Of a stretch of 64,000 nt of DNA, positions 10,216 through 19,819 are shown one piece after another. A model generated the notes under the pieces. That model was not told the DNA's origin. It saw only the letters and a program-made list of their open reading frames with translations, and searched no databases. The stretch spans positions 4,402,001-4,466,000 of the forward strand of contig NZ_CP038498.1 of the NCBI RefSeq assembly GCF_012427845.1, given 5' to 3'. Source of the DNA: Pectobacterium punjabense. GTDB lineage: Bacteria; Pseudomonadota; Gammaproteobacteria; Enterobacterales; Enterobacteriaceae. Position 1 is the first letter of the stretch. Every line of letters begins with the position of its first letter. Position numbers and translations under genes: made by a program.

Positions 10216-10722
10216 ATGGCTGACGTACCATCATTTCAGGGAGCCCCCTCATTGCAGGGAACGACCTTAACCAGAGATACCGTGCGCCAACTCGTTGGCG
10301 AGATTTTCATTTACAAGATGCCGTTCAACATCGAACTTGGCCTTGAATTACAGCAGTTTGACGCCGATAAAGCCGTCCTGACGTTCGCTCGGCAAGAGAA
10401 GCTCATCGGCAATGCGGCACAACAGATTCTGCACGGCGGCGTGATTGCGGCGGGGCTGGACGTCGCAGCCGGATTAGTGTGCGTCGGCAACACGCTGCTG
10501 CGCCATGAAACGATCAGCGATCGGGAATTTCATCACCGACTTGCACGCATGGGCACCATTGACATGCGGGTCGATTATCTGCGACCGGGCTACGGGGAGC
10601 ACTTCACCATTACCAGCACGCTGCTGCGCGGTGGTAATAAAATCGCCGTCGCGCGCGCCGAATTGCATAACGAACAGGGTTCGCATCTGGCCAGTGCCAC
10701 CGCAACCTATATTGTCGGATAG
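10216..10722 (+). CDS. yigI: YigI-family hotdog thioesterase
   Basis: Product of 168 residues with the PaaI/YigI hotdog-fold signature: [14 protein letters not shown] near residue 76 and MRVDYLRPG near residue 117. E. coli YigI is an acyl-CoA thioesterase-family protein of limited characterisation, so the substrate is not established here. A GGGAAA ribosome site precedes the ATG. It sits between divergent pldA and rarD, the same neighbourhood as in E. coli. Confidence 0.85.
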   Translation: MADVPSFQGAPSLQGTTLTRDTVRQLVGEIFIYKMPFNIELGLELQQFDADKAVLTFARQEKLIGNAAQQILHGGVIAAGLDVAAGLVCVGNTLLRHETISDREFHHRLARMGTIDMRVDYLRPGYGEHFTITSTLLRGGNKIAVARAELHNEQGSHLASATATYIVG

Positions 10723-10812
10723 CTGGCAAACCCTGTAATGAACACTTTACGTGAAAGCGCTCACAGTTTTGGGTAGACTTAGCGTTTTCCCGCCGTCCTT
10801 ATCGAGTCACCC

Positions 10813-11742
10813 ATGAATGCGCAACAAACCCGTGAGGGGATATTTTTCGCCCTCGGCGCGTATTTCATTTGGGGAATTGCTCCCGTTTACTTCAAGCTGC
10901 TTGAGCACGTTCCACCCAATGAAATACTGACGCACCGTATTATCTGGTCATTCTTCTTTATGCTGATCCTGCTGACGGTCGGCAGAAAATGGCGTCAGGT
11001 GAGCCATGCCTGCCGCAACGTCAAGCATCTGTTTCTGCTGGCGTTAACAGCGGTACTTATTGGCGGGAACTGGCTGTTGTATATCTGGGCGGTCAACAAC
11101 CATCACATGCTGGAAGCCAGTCTGGGATATTTTATCAACCCACTGGTTAACGTCATGCTAGGTATGATCTTTCTAGGGGAACGTTTTCGTCGTCTGCAAT
11201 GGCTGGCGGTACTGCTCGCGGTGACTGGCGTACTGGTTCAGCTATGGACATTCGGCTCGCTGCCGGTTATTGCACTAGGGCTAGCATTCAGCTTCGCGTT
11301 ATACGGGCTGCTGCGCAAAAAAATTGGCATCGACGGGCAAACCGGCATGCTGATCGAAACACTCTGGCTACTGCCGGTGGCGGTCATTTATCTGTTTTTT
11401 ATTGCCGACACCCCAAGCAGCCATTTGACTGCTAACCCTTGGTCGCTGAATCTGCTACTGCTCTCTGCCGGTATCGTCACTACAGTACCGCTGTTGTTCT
11501 TCACCGCGGCGGCCATGCGCCTGCGCTTGTCGACGCTCGGCTTTTTCCAGTATCTCGGCCCCACCATCATGTTCATACTGGCAGTGGTGTTCTACGGTGA
11601 AACATTCAGCAGTGATAAACTGATTACCTTTGCCTTCATTTGGGGCGCGCTGGCGCTATTCATTCTGGATGCACTGTATACGCAACGTAAGCTACGGCGT
11701 ACGCCTGCTACAACGTCCCAACCTCAACACGGCGGGAAATAA
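10813..11742 (+). CDS. rarD: EamA-family permease RarD
   Basis: Product of 309 residues with about ten membrane segments, in the drug/metabolite transporter superfamily (RarD subgroup). It begins MNAQQTREGIFFALGAYFIW, matching E. coli RarD. The function is unproven; RarD was linked to chloramphenicol sensitivity in other bacteria. The last 35 bases overlap the convergent AbrB-family gene. Confidence 0.87.
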   Translation: MNAQQTREGIFFALGAYFIWGIAPVYFKLLEHVPPNEILTHRIIWSFFFMLILLTVGRKWRQVSHACRNVKHLFLLALTAVLIGGNWLLYIWAVNNHHMLEASLGYFINPLVNVMLGMIFLGERFRRLQWLAVLLAVTGVLVQLWTFGSLPVIALGLAFSFALYGLLRKKIGIDGQTGMLIETLWLLPVAVIYLFFIADTPSSHLTANPWSLNLLLLSAGIVTTVPLLFFTAAAMRLRLSTLGFFQYLGPTIMFILAVVFYGETFSSDKLITFAFIWGALALFILDALYTQRKLRRTPATTSQPQHGGK

Positions 11743-12766
11743 AGCGCGATAAGATCGGGCTAAACAACAGCGTCGAAAACAGCCGCAGCGTCTGCATGGC
11801 AATAACAAATGCCATGTCGACTCGACTGCCTGCGGCGATAATCGCAATCGAATCCAGCCCGCCAGGGCTGGTCGCCAGAAAAGAGGTCAGTATATCCACC
11901 GGCATTATTTTCGTCACCATCCATGCCATTCCGCCGCACAGCAGCATCAAGCCGACAATCGATGCCATCATGTGGGGCAACGTGCGTATCGCCAGCAAAA
12001 AGATCGGGCGGGTAAAACACAAACCCACACTCCAACCAATCACAGCATAAGCCAACGCCAGCAGCCATTCCGGCGTTTGCAGCTGTAATGTACCGCTGGC
12101 ATGCAGCATCGAACCGATAATCATTGGCCCCAGTAATGCTCCAGAGGGAATACGTAAGCGCCTTGCTAGCCATGCGCTGCCGAATGCCACGCCGAGCGTC
12201 GCGATAAAACGCCAGTCTAATGAAGGGAACCACACCAGCATCGCGCTGTTTTCTGCCGCGTCATCCCCCAAACTCAGGCGTGCCACAAACGCCGCCGAAG
12301 CGGTCACCATCAACACCCGTAAATATTGCATGAAGGCAACCAGTCGCACGTCCGCGCCGAACTCTCCAGACATGGCAACCATGGCAGACGCCCCGCCCGG
12401 CGATGCGCCCCAAGTTCCGGTCGTTCCGGGCAGCTCGCTAAATTTGACCAGTAACCAGCCAGATAATCCGCTGGCCGCCAGTGTCGCCAACAAAATGAAC
12501 AGCACCAGCGGCCATTCATTCAGCAAAGGGGTCAGGATAGAAAAAGACAGGCTTTGTGCAACCAAACAGCCCAGAATGGCATTACTACCTGCAAAGCCGA
12601 CAGGCGGAATACGAATCGTCGCGCCATTTAACCCCATCGCTACGCCAACCATCATCGGGCCCAGCAACAGCGCAGCAGGAACGTGGTAAACCTGTAGTCC
12701 AAACCCCAGAATTAATGAGACCGACAGCAGGATTCCCCATTGCACCCACGGTGACATCCCTTTCAT
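11708..12766 (-). CDS. AbrB-family integral membrane protein
   Basis: Product of 352 residues with about ten hydrophobic helices arranged as two similar halves, each with a G(P)MMxG element (LLLGPMMVG near 31, LLGPMIIGS near 212). This is the Gram-negative AbrB duplication family (COG3180), often misnamed ammonia monooxygenase or regulator. It is probably a transporter, but the substrate is unknown. It overlaps the 3' end of rarD tail to tail by 35 bases. The upstream 200 bases contain near-direct repeats of AATAGAAAGTAA and no gene. Confidence 0.8.
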   Translation of the reverse strand: MKGMSPWVQWGILLSVSLILGFGLQVYHVPAALLLGPMMVGVAMGLNGATIRIPPVGFAGSNAILGCLVAQSLSFSILTPLLNEWPLVLFILLATLAASGLSGWLLVKFSELPGTTGTWGASPGGASAMVAMSGEFGADVRLVAFMQYLRVLMVTASAAFVARLSLGDDAAENSAMLVWFPSLDWRFIATLGVAFGSAWLARRLRIPSGALLGPMIIGSMLHASGTLQLQTPEWLLALAYAVIGWSVGLCFTRPIFLLAIRTLPHMMASIVGLMLLCGGMAWMVTKIMPVDILTSFLATSPGGLDSIAIIAAGSRVDMAFVIAMQTLRLFSTLLFSPILSRFISRRVEVGTL

Positions 12767-12917
12767 CTACACGACCTGTATTTGACAATAGAAAGTAATA
12801 ATAGAAAGTAAGAACAGAAAAGCGATTCGCCATTCTAAACAGAATAACCAGAGAATAAACAGGAATAGTAAGGCCGCAAACTATCAAGCAGGAAAGGGGT
12901 TTTGCCTCGAAGAGAAG

Positions 12918-12955
12918 AAACGCAACGCGCCTGATGGTTAATCTCCGTCAGGCGC
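12918..12955 (-). terminator. Terminator downstream of corA
   Basis: On the minus strand GCGCCTGA pairs with TCAGGCGC, followed by GTTGCGTTTCTTC. It sits 13 bases past the corA stop. The U-tract is broken, so efficiency is uncertain. Confidence 0.55.
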
Positions 12956-12967
12956 ATCAGTGAAAAC

Positions 12968-13918
12968 TTACAGCCAGTTTTTACGCTTGAAATAAAGGTA
13001 CGGCGCCAGCCCGGCGAGAATCATTAACACAATCGCGCCCGGATAGCCAAACGACCATCTCAGCTCAGGCATAAACTCGAAGTTCATCCCATAACTGGAC
13101 GCCACCAGCGTCGGCGGCAGGAACACCACAGATACCACCGAGAAGATCTTGATAATCCGGCTCTGTTCGATGTTGATAAAGCCCATCGCCGCCTGCATCA
13201 GGAAGTTAACCTTCTGGAACAGCGATTCGTTATGTGGCAGCAGAGATTCGATATCGCGCAAAATTTCACGCGCCTGCTCCAACTGGCCGGATGGCAAGCG
13301 GGCTTTACGCACCAGAAAATTCAACGCACGTTGGGTATCCATCAGACACAGGCGGACCTTCCAGCCCACGTCTTCCTGTTCCGCCAGCGTAGACAACGCA
13401 TCATCGTACTCTTCACCCTGCCGCCCTTCCATAATGATGCGGCTCAGCGATTCCAGATCGCTGTAGATGTTCTCGATTTCGTCCGCCAATTGCTCAATTT
13501 TCGTCTCAAAGAGATCGAGCAACAGTTCATAAGCATTGCCGTCTACCAGCGTTTGGTTACGTGCACGCATACGATACAGGCGGAACGCGGGCAGTTCACG
13601 CTCGCGCAAGGTATACAAGCGACCATCGCGAATAGTAAACGCCACGGTAGAGTTACCGGCGTGATCTTCCGCGTCTTCAAAGAAGAAAAAGGAGTGAATA
13701 TGCAGGCCGTCTTCATCTTCAAAAAAACGCGCCGACGCTTCAATGTCTTCCAGTTCTGGACGGGTTGCCAAGCTTTGTCCCAGCTCGGTTTGTACTTTCT
13801 CACGCTCATCGTCTTCCGGCTCGATCAAATCGACCCAAATTGACGTAGTGAGATCATCGGAGTCATCCAATTCCAGACGAGATAAACGGCAATTATCCAG
13901 TTTAAATGCGCTCAGCAT
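12968..13918 (-). CDS. corA: Magnesium/cobalt/nickel channel CorA
   Basis: Product of 316 residues, nearly identical to E. coli and Salmonella CorA. It has a long acidic cytoplasmic N-terminal domain, then two C-terminal membrane helices with the selectivity motif YGMNF near residue 281. The C-terminus KRKNWL is typical. CorA forms pentameric Mg2+ channels in the inner membrane. ATG 13918 is preferred over the in-frame ATG at 13969 because GGGGAG precedes it and the family starts MLSAF. The long leader probably regulates it (see the leader entries). Confidence 0.96.
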   Translation of the reverse strand: MLSAFKLDNCRLSRLELDDSDDLTTSIWVDLIEPEDDEREKVQTELGQSLATRPELEDIEASARFFEDEDGLHIHSFFFFEDAEDHAGNSTVAFTIRDGRLYTLRERELPAFRLYRMRARNQTLVDGNAYELLLDLFETKIEQLADEIENIYSDLESLSRIIMEGRQGEEYDDALSTLAEQEDVGWKVRLCLMDTQRALNFLVRKARLPSGQLEQAREILRDIESLLPHNESLFQKVNFLMQAAMGFINIEQSRIIKIFSVVSVVFLPPTLVASSYGMNFEFMPELRWSFGYPGAIVLMILAGLAPYLYFKRKNWL

Positions 13919-14330
13919 GGGCCATAGCTCCCCTTTCAGTAGCAGAGATGGATAACGCGATTGAAGCACAGAAACAGAGGTGAGGTGTCACCAGTAGGTT
14001 TCAGTCCGTTCGACGGATCTGACTCATAGCGACAAAAACAGCATCGCTGACAACCACGAAGGGTATCAGCAGAGGAAGATAGCCTTAGAAGTTGTACCTA
14101 ATGAACAGGTTAGTGAGCCAGTATCGACTGGGTGTGTCCAAGGCGTTAGTCCTCCGAGAATAATGATGCGCGCATGTTACGCTGAGATGAAAAAGACTTC
14201 AACTTTAAAACCGTGGCTGAAACACGCTGTAAAATATTGACCGACAGGATAAGCCGCAAGCGAGAAAATTATTCATTAAATCAATAAGAAACGCGATCAC
14301 CCCAAAACAAAAGGGAACCGCGTTTATACA
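13919..14330 (-). promoter_or_regulatory. corA 5' leader and promoter region
   Basis: This 412-base gap between corA and the cyclase-family gene contains an 18-codon reading frame with a strong ribosome site (separate entry). Further on is an 8-codon ATG frame at about 13999-14025, then C-rich, weakly structured sequence before the corA start. In Salmonella the corA leader encodes CorL, whose translation controls Rho-dependent termination; a similar arrangement is inferred here. No obvious intrinsic terminator is seen. The AT-rich part near 14225-14300 is a likely promoter location. Confidence 0.5.
14085..14141 (-). CDS. Candidate corA leader peptide (CorL-like), 18 codons
   Basis: TTG start at 14141 with a perfect GGAGG ribosome site nine bases upstream (complement of 14151-14155). 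The peptide reads MDTPSRYWLTNLFIRYNF and then stops at TAA. It lies about 166 bases upstream of corA in the same orientation. The strong Shine-Dalgarno on such a short frame, in the position of Salmonella corL, argues for real translation. I could not compare it with known CorL sequences, so homology is not claimed. Confidence 0.55.
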   Translation of the reverse strand: MDTPSRYWLTNLFIRYNF

Positions 14331-15077
14331 TTAGGCGTTGTCTGGCAGATAGGCGATGGCGCGGACGGGGAAACCGGGCGCACCCACAAAATTAGGGTAA
14401 CTAACATGGATATAAGCGCCGGTAGACGGCAGCTGATGCAGATTGTTCAGCACCTCGACCTGCCAGGCATTCTGATTCAGTACAAAGAACTCGCCGATAA
14501 GCCCGCTGTTACGACGGAAATCAGCAGCGGAATCCGTATCCAGCGTTTCGTGCCCTACCGCGCTAATGCTGCGCTCTTCAAACAGAAACGTTAGCGCCTC
14601 AAGCGACCACCCTGGCGTATGGCTGTGTCCCTGCTCATCTTTATTCGCAAAGGCATCAATATCAGGCCAGCGCGTGCTCCAGCCGCTAGCAAACGCGACA
14701 AAGCTGCCTGACGGGATTTCCCCATGTTCACGCTCGAACGCCAGAATATCGTCGACAGAAAGGCGATAATCGGGATCGCGCGCGACGGCGTCTTGTTTAT
14801 GAAGCACCACGATTGGCAGCAGCAGCTCTTTATTATCAATCCGATCCAGATAACGCTTACCCGCCACGAAATGCCCTGGCGCATCAATATGCGTCCCCGT
14901 CTGCGTCGCAAACGTCACCGCCTGCGCATAAAACCCGTGATCTTCGACGTTGAATAAGGTCTTGCGCTGCAACACGCCTTCAAACGCGCCAAAAATAGGA
15001 ATCGACTCCGTAATCGTGTGCGTGAGATCGACCCATTTTTTCTTCTGTAGCTCGGCAATAATCTGGTCTAACGTCAT
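14331..15077 (-). CDS. Cyclase-family (kynurenine formamidase-like) metal hydrolase
   Basis: Product of about 248 residues from ATG 15077. An upstream ATG at 15083 is too close to AAGGAG, which is correctly spaced for 15077. The family signature is TQTGTHIDAPGHF near residue 60, the HxGTHxDxPxH-type metal site of the Pfam Cyclase family that includes bacterial kynurenine formamidase and isatin hydrolase. A second conserved patch, GHETLDTDSA, lies near residue 176. The true substrate is unknown. It is inserted between uvrD and corA with no equivalent in E. coli, and it has its own ribosome site and probably its own promoter. Confidence 0.75.
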   Translation of the reverse strand: MTLDQIIAELQKKKWVDLTHTITESIPIFGAFEGVLQRKTLFNVEDHGFYAQAVTFATQTGTHIDAPGHFVAGKRYLDRIDNKELLLPIVVLHKQDAVARDPDYRLSVDDILAFEREHGEIPSGSFVAFASGWSTRWPDIDAFANKDEQGHSHTPGWSLEALTFLFEERSISAVGHETLDTDSAADFRRNSGLIGEFFVLNQNAWQVEVLNNLHQLPSTGAYIHVSYPNFVGAPGFPVRAIAYLPDNA

Positions 15078-15187
15078 GGGCATGCTCCTTTTTTATTGTG
15101 ATACCACACATCCATAGATACGCGGCAGGCCAGCTAGCATTGTCGAAAATGACGAGAAAGGTTAATACAGGATTTTTATAAGATATA

Positions 15188-15215
15188 TAACCCCGTCATA
15201 CTTCAAACTGCATCG
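15188..15215. repeat. Fragment of an ERIC-type terminus
   Basis: The run CCCGTCATACTTCAAACTGCAT just past the uvrD stop matches the outer end of the complete elements at 25317, 54470 and 60025 with a few changes. The rest of the element is absent, so this looks like a solo remnant. Confidence 0.55.
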
Positions 15216-15221
15216 TGACGA

Positions 15222-17384
15222 TCACACCGTTTCCAGTCTGGCGTAGGCGGCGACCAGCCATTTAATACCCTGTCCCTGGAACGCGACCTGAAGACGGGCG
15301 TGATCGCCGCTGCCTTCCAGATTCACGATGGTGCCTTCACCGAATTTCGCATGGCGAACCCGCTGCCCTAATTTGTAACCGCTGTCATTTTGCATGACCG
15401 GCGTACCGAGGCGCTGGTGGTTAACCGGACGGGAGACGCTAGCGCGTAACCGTACCTCTTCAACACACTCTTCGGGCAGTTCGCCAACAAATCGTGACGG
15501 TCGGTGATAGGCTTCTTTGCCGTATAAACGGCGAGATTCAGCGTAGGTTATCGTCAGCTTTTCCATCGCACGCGTGACGCCAACATAAGCCAGACGACGC
15601 TCTTCTTCCAGACGTCCGCCTTCATCCAGCGACATCTGGCTAGGGAACATGCCTTCTTCCATACCGACGATAAACACCTGCGGGAATTCCAACCCTTTTG
15701 CCGAGTGCAGCGTCATGAGCTGCACGGCGTCCTGATTGGCATCCGCCTGACCTTCACCTGCTTCCAGCGCGGCATGCGACAGAAACGCCTGAAGCGGCAT
15801 CAGATCCTGATCTTCTTCCTGATAGCTGAACTGACGCGTCGCCGTCACCAGTTCTTCCAGGTTTTCTACTCGCGCCTGCCCTTTCTCGCCTTTTTCCTGT
15901 TCGTACATACTCCACAGGCCAGAATCTTTAATCGCTCGGTCAGTCTGCACATGTAGCGGCAGTTCAGAGGTTTCATAGGCCAGCGCGTCAATCAATTCGA
16001 TAAAGCGTTGCAGCGATGCCGCCGCACGTCCGGCCAACACCTTCTCCTGCAACAGCGCACGCGTGGCTTGCCACAGCGTCAGCTGACGATCGCGCGCCGT
16101 CTGGCGCACCACGTCCAGCGTGCGATCGCCAATACCGCGCGTCGGCGTATTCACCACACGCTCGAACGCCGCATCGTCATTACGATTGGCGATCAGGCGC
16201 AGATAAGACAGCGAATCTTTGATTTCCTGACGCTCGAAGAAGCGCATCCCGCCGTAGATGCGGTATGGCATACTCTGCTGCAACAGCGCCTCTTCCAGTA
16301 CGCGCGACTGGGCGTTGCTCCGATACAGAATGGCGTTATCTTTCAGCGCCCCCCCCTTTTCCTGCCAGGCTTTAATCCGGTTGACGACGTAACGTGCCTC
16401 ATCCAGTTCATTGAACGCGCAGTAAAGCGAAATCGGTTCACCCTCGACACCGTCCGTCCAGAGGTTCTTGCCAAGCCGCCCGCCGTTGTGCGCAATCAGG
16501 GCATTCGCCGCTTTCAGGATGTTGCTGGTAGAACGGTAGTTCTGCTCCAGACGGATTGTTTCTGCGCCGACGAAATCTTTCAGGAACAGCTGAATATTTT
16601 CGACCTGTGCACCGCGCCAGCCGTAAATTGACTGATCGTCATCCCCGACGATCATGACCTTGGCGCTATCACCCGCCAGCATGCGAATCCAGGCGTACTG
16701 AATACGGTTGGTATCCTGAAATTCATCCACCAGAATATTGGTAAAACGCTCACGATAGTGGTTCAACACATGCGGCTTATTCAGCCACAGTTCATGCGCG
16801 CGCAGCAGCAGCTCGGCGAAATCCACCAGCCCGGCGCGATCGCACGCTTCCTGATAGGCTTGATAGACACGCTGCCACGTTTGCTCAATAGGGTTGCCGT
16901 AGCTTTCAATGTGCTGCGGACGTAAACCTTCGTCTTTTTTACCGTTGATAAACCACATCGCCTGACGCGGCGGCCACTGTTTCTCATCCAGATTAAGCGC
17001 CCGAATCAGCCGTTTCAGCAAACGCAGCTGATCTTCACTGTCCAGAATCTGGAAATCCTGCGGCAAATTGGCATCCATATGGTGCGCACGCAGCAGACGG
17101 TGCGCCAATCCGTGGAAGGTGCCAATCCACATGCCACCCTGGCTCGTACCGATAAGATGGTCGATTCGATGGCGCATCTCCGCCGCAGCTTTGTTGGTAA
17201 ACGTCACCGCCATGATGGAGTACGGCGAACAGTTTTCAACAGACAATAGCCAGGCGATACGATGGACCAATACCCGCGTTTTGCCGCTGCCTGCCCCCGC
17301 CAGCACCAATAAATTGCTGCGAGGTGCGGCTACCGCGTCGCGCTGTTTGTCGTTGAGGCCATCGAGCAGATCAGAAACGTCCAT
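15222..17384 (-). CDS. uvrD: DNA helicase II
   Basis: Superfamily 1 3'-5' helicase of 720 residues. Walker A is AGAGSGKT near residue 30, motif II is LVDEFQDTN near residue 219, motif III is [14 protein letters not shown] near residue 244, and motif VI is RLAYVGVTRA near residue 566. The C-terminal Tudor-like segment contains LGQRVRHAKFGEGTIV. UvrD removes the cut strand in nucleotide excision and mismatch repair and displaces RecA. A LexA-like box lies 54 bases upstream, consistent with SOS control known in E. coli. Confidence 0.98.
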   Translation of the reverse strand: MDVSDLLDGLNDKQRDAVAAPRSNLLVLAGAGSGKTRVLVHRIAWLLSVENCSPYSIMAVTFTNKAAAEMRHRIDHLIGTSQGGMWIGTFHGLAHRLLRAHHMDANLPQDFQILDSEDQLRLLKRLIRALNLDEKQWPPRQAMWFINGKKDEGLRPQHIESYGNPIEQTWQRVYQAYQEACDRAGLVDFAELLLRAHELWLNKPHVLNHYRERFTNILVDEFQDTNRIQYAWIRMLAGDSAKVMIVGDDDQSIYGWRGAQVENIQLFLKDFVGAETIRLEQNYRSTSNILKAANALIAHNGGRLGKNLWTDGVEGEPISLYCAFNELDEARYVVNRIKAWQEKGGALKDNAILYRSNAQSRVLEEALLQQSMPYRIYGGMRFFERQEIKDSLSYLRLIANRNDDAAFERVVNTPTRGIGDRTLDVVRQTARDRQLTLWQATRALLQEKVLAGRAAASLQRFIELIDALAYETSELPLHVQTDRAIKDSGLWSMYEQEKGEKGQARVENLEELVTATRQFSYQEEDQDLMPLQAFLSHAALEAGEGQADANQDAVQLMTLHSAKGLEFPQVFIVGMEEGMFPSQMSLDEGGRLEEERRLAYVGVTRAMEKLTITYAESRRLYGKEAYHRPSRFVGELPEECVEEVRLRASVSRPVNHQRLGTPVMQNDSGYKLGQRVRHAKFGEGTIVNLEGSGDHARLQVAFQGQGIKWLVAAYARLETV

Positions 17385-17437
17385 AGGTACGGGTTATCCG
17401 GTGACGGGAAACGCCGCGCATATCAGGGGCGTTTCCA

Positions 17438-17453
17438 CTGGTGATTTATACAG
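17438..17453 (-). promoter_or_regulatory. LexA box upstream of uvrD
   Basis: On the minus strand CTGTATAAATCACCAG fits CTGT-N8-ACAG with one mismatch in the right arm, which is similar to the E. coli uvrD box. It is placed 54 bases before the uvrD start. A GGAAACGCC/GGCGTTTCC inverted repeat lies between it and uvrD at 17407-17436. Confidence 0.65.
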
Positions 17454-17466
17454 ATTAATGCCGTGA

Positions 17467-18183
17467 TTATAACAACGCCGACAGCGATGCCAATCGCGAA
17501 ATTTCAATATGCGGCAGCAGCCGGGCGTCGCCAATCTGCGTCAGGCTGCCTTCACGCAGGTTAATCCAGCAGGCCTGCATACCGCAGCGGATCGACCCCG
17601 CCACATCGGTGGTGAGATCGTCACCCACGTGCAGAATCTCATGCAAAGGCAGATTGAGTTTTTCCGCCGCCAGATGGTACATATCATCAAACGGCTTGGC
17701 ACGGCCATCTGGACCAGCGCGCAGGGTGAAAGAAAAATAGCGATCGAGGCCAAAGCGGTGCGGTTCGGCGTTGCCATTGGTAATCGCCGCCAGCGGCACT
17801 TGCGCGGCTAATGCTGCCAACGTCTGGTGCGTCTCTTCCGTAATCGCAATCTGGCTACGCCAGTGGGCAAAGTTTTCCATTGCCGCTTTTGCGCCACGCT
17901 TCGACTCCGCAGCACTCAGGCCACAATCTAACATTGCCAGTTCAACCGCGCGGCGACGCCATTCGGTGACGTCGTGATAGATGTCCGGCTCACGCTCTAG
18001 CAAGGTCTGGCGTAAGTTTTGGAAATCATCCGCCTGAAAATCACGAAGCGCAGGATGGTACGCTTGCAGGAAGCGGATTGACTCTTGCCCTGTGCGTCGA
18101 ATGACGTCCGCGTTATCGTACAATGTGTCATCCAAATCGAACGTGATCGCACGGATCGGACCAAGAGGTCGGTAAAAATGCAT
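17467..18183 (-). CDS. yigB: HAD phosphatase YigB (FMN/5-amino-6-(5-phosphoribitylamino)uracil type)
   Basis: Product of 238 residues with the HAD motifs [12 protein letters not shown] near residue 14, AAITNGN near 130 and [13 protein letters not shown] near 186. It matches E. coli YigB, a cytoplasmic phosphatase active on FMN and on the riboflavin pathway intermediate. Its ATG overlaps the xerC stop (TGATG), so translation is probably coupled to xerC. It is the last gene of the dapF-yigA-xerC-yigB series. Confidence 0.93.
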   Translation of the reverse strand: MHFYRPLGPIRAITFDLDDTLYDNADVIRRTGQESIRFLQAYHPALRDFQADDFQNLRQTLLEREPDIYHDVTEWRRRAVELAMLDCGLSAAESKRGAKAAMENFAHWRSQIAITEETHQTLAALAAQVPLAAITNGNAEPHRFGLDRYFSFTLRAGPDGRAKPFDDMYHLAAEKLNLPLHEILHVGDDLTTDVAGSIRCGMQACWINLREGSLTQIGDARLLPHIEISRLASLSALL

Positions 18184-19118
18184 CAGGGTTTCCCTCGTTT
18201 GGCGCGTGGATGCGCAGCATCGTACACGGAGGCTAAATGTTGAAAATCAAGATGGGTATAAATCTGCGTCGTAGTCAGATTAGCGTGGCCAAGCAGCTCT
18301 TGAACCGCGCGTAAATCACCGCTGGATTCCAGCATGTGCGTCGCAAAGGAGTGGCGCAGCTTATGCGGATGAACATGGCTATTCACGCCCTGCTTAACAC
18401 CCCACTCGGCAAAACGCTTCTGCACGTTGCGCATCGAAATACGTCGCCCCTGATTGGAGATAAACACGGCGTCATCCTGCGGGCCGAACAGCTCACGCAG
18501 CGCCAGCCAGCGTTCCAACCAGGTTACCGCCGTTTTTCCTATCGGTAATTTGCGCTCTTTGCTGCCTTTCCCCATCACCCAGACTTCACCGCTTGCCAGA
18601 TCGAGGTGCTGATAGTCCATGCCAACCAGCTCTGCCAGACGCAGGCCCGCGCCGTACATCACTTCCAGCATCGTACGGTCTCGCACCGCAAGGGGATCGT
18701 CCAGATCGATCTCCAGCAGGCGATTCATCTCATCCACATCCATATTCTTTGGCAACGGGCGTCCGGCTCGCGGCGTGGATACCCCTTTAGCTGGGTTTGC
18801 CGTCAGTACACCGCGTGACACCATCCAGTCGAGAAAGCTGCGTAACGCCGATAAACGGAGCGCCAGGCTTGCTGAATGTAGCCCATCACGCTTACTGCGG
18901 GACACTACGGCGCGCACGCCAGAAGCATCCAGCTTGCGCCAGTCAACCACACCCGCAGCGGAGAATATCGTGATAACCGCAGATAATTGGCGCGAATAGC
19001 TGGTCAGCGTCAACGGACTTAACTGACGTTCTACTTTCAGATAACGCAGGAAAGCATCAACATCAGTTTGCAAAAGAGAAGAGGAAGGTGACGCCGATGG
19101 TTCGGGCTGCCGGCTCAT
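18183..19118 (-). CDS. xerC: Site-specific tyrosine recombinase XerC
   Basis: Product of 311 residues with a SAM-like N-terminal DNA-binding domain and a C-terminal catalytic domain. The catalytic set is visible: Arg in GAGLRLAEL, Lys in [10 protein letters not shown], His and Arg in [10 protein letters not shown], His in LLGHANLTT, and the nucleophile Tyr in TQIYTH. XerC acts with XerD at dif to resolve chromosome dimers. It overlaps yigA upstream (ATGA) and yigB downstream (TGATG), indicating one translationally coupled operon. Confidence 0.97.
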   Translation of the reverse strand: MSRQPEPSASPSSSLLQTDVDAFLRYLKVERQLSPLTLTSYSRQLSAVITIFSAAGVVDWRKLDASGVRAVVSRSKRDGLHSASLALRLSALRSFLDWMVSRGVLTANPAKGVSTPRAGRPLPKNMDVDEMNRLLEIDLDDPLAVRDRTMLEVMYGAGLRLAELVGMDYQHLDLASGEVWVMGKGSKERKLPIGKTAVTWLERWLALRELFGPQDDAVFISNQGRRISMRNVQKRFAEWGVKQGVNSHVHPHKLRHSFATHMLESSGDLRAVQELLGHANLTTTQIYTHLDFQHLASVYDAAHPRAKRGKP

Positions 19119-19819
19119 ACCCGCTCAACCCAGCGCGCCAGCATCGCTGGCAACATCATCGCCATTTGCTGAAGCAGCACGGTTCCCATGCCATCCTGAT
19201 AATGGTGGCTGTCACGGCTGCTGAAAATCAGCACGCCCAAATCATGATGATTGCCCATCAGCGACAGCGCAACCGAACCAACCTGACGAGCCTGTGGCAA
19301 CAGCAGTAACAATTCCGGCCCATTCAGGCTGCCAAGGTAGTGGTTCTGTTGTCCGAAGCGCTGAATGCGCAACGGCTCAAACGTGGAGCGATTTAGCCCA
19401 AGGTGGGTAAAACCAGAAGGCGCACCAATGCGCCATTTGTCGCTAAACAGACGAACCGTTGCCCCTGCCAGGCCAAGCTGACGCGCCCAGCGCTGCAACC
19501 GATCCAACATATCTGTGAGGCTATCCGCCGATGCCAATTCGGTTTGTAACCCAAGCAGGCGGTTGAACAGCACTTCATTCGCACCCGCTTGTTCCATCAG
19601 CAGCGTGATTTCTTCCTCAAGCTGGGTGATATGGTTACGCTGGCGTGCCAGTTGCCATTCTACCAGCGACACGGTTCCTCGGACGGGATGAGGAATGCGC
19701 ATCTGTTCGACGGGACGCGCATTGCGGATAAAAAAATCAGGATTTTGTTGCAGGAACTGCAAAACCATCTCGTCACTGAGTGCGATCTCGCGTTCTGCCT
19801 GTTCCTCGACATTCTTCAT
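19115..19819 (-). CDS. yigA: DUF484 protein YigA
   Basis: Product of 234 residues starting [18 protein letters not shown] at ATG 19819. This start overlaps the dapF stop (ATGA) and fits the family N-terminus. The upstream in-frame extension to 19978 runs through dapF and is rejected. The DUF484 family is GAF-like, with a short coiled coil ([16 protein letters not shown] near residue 65). The function is unknown. Its conserved place between dapF and xerC suggests a housekeeping role. Confidence 0.9.
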   Translation of the reverse strand: MKNVEEQAEREIALSDEMVLQFLQQNPDFFIRNARPVEQMRIPHPVRGTVSLVEWQLARQRNHITQLEEEITLLMEQAGANEVLFNRLLGLQTELASADSLTDMLDRLQRWARQLGLAGATVRLFSDKWRIGAPSGFTHLGLNRSTFEPLRIQRFGQQNHYLGSLNGPELLLLLPQARQVGSVALSLMGNHHDLGVLIFSSRDSHHYQDGMGTVLLQQMAMMLPAMLARWVERV

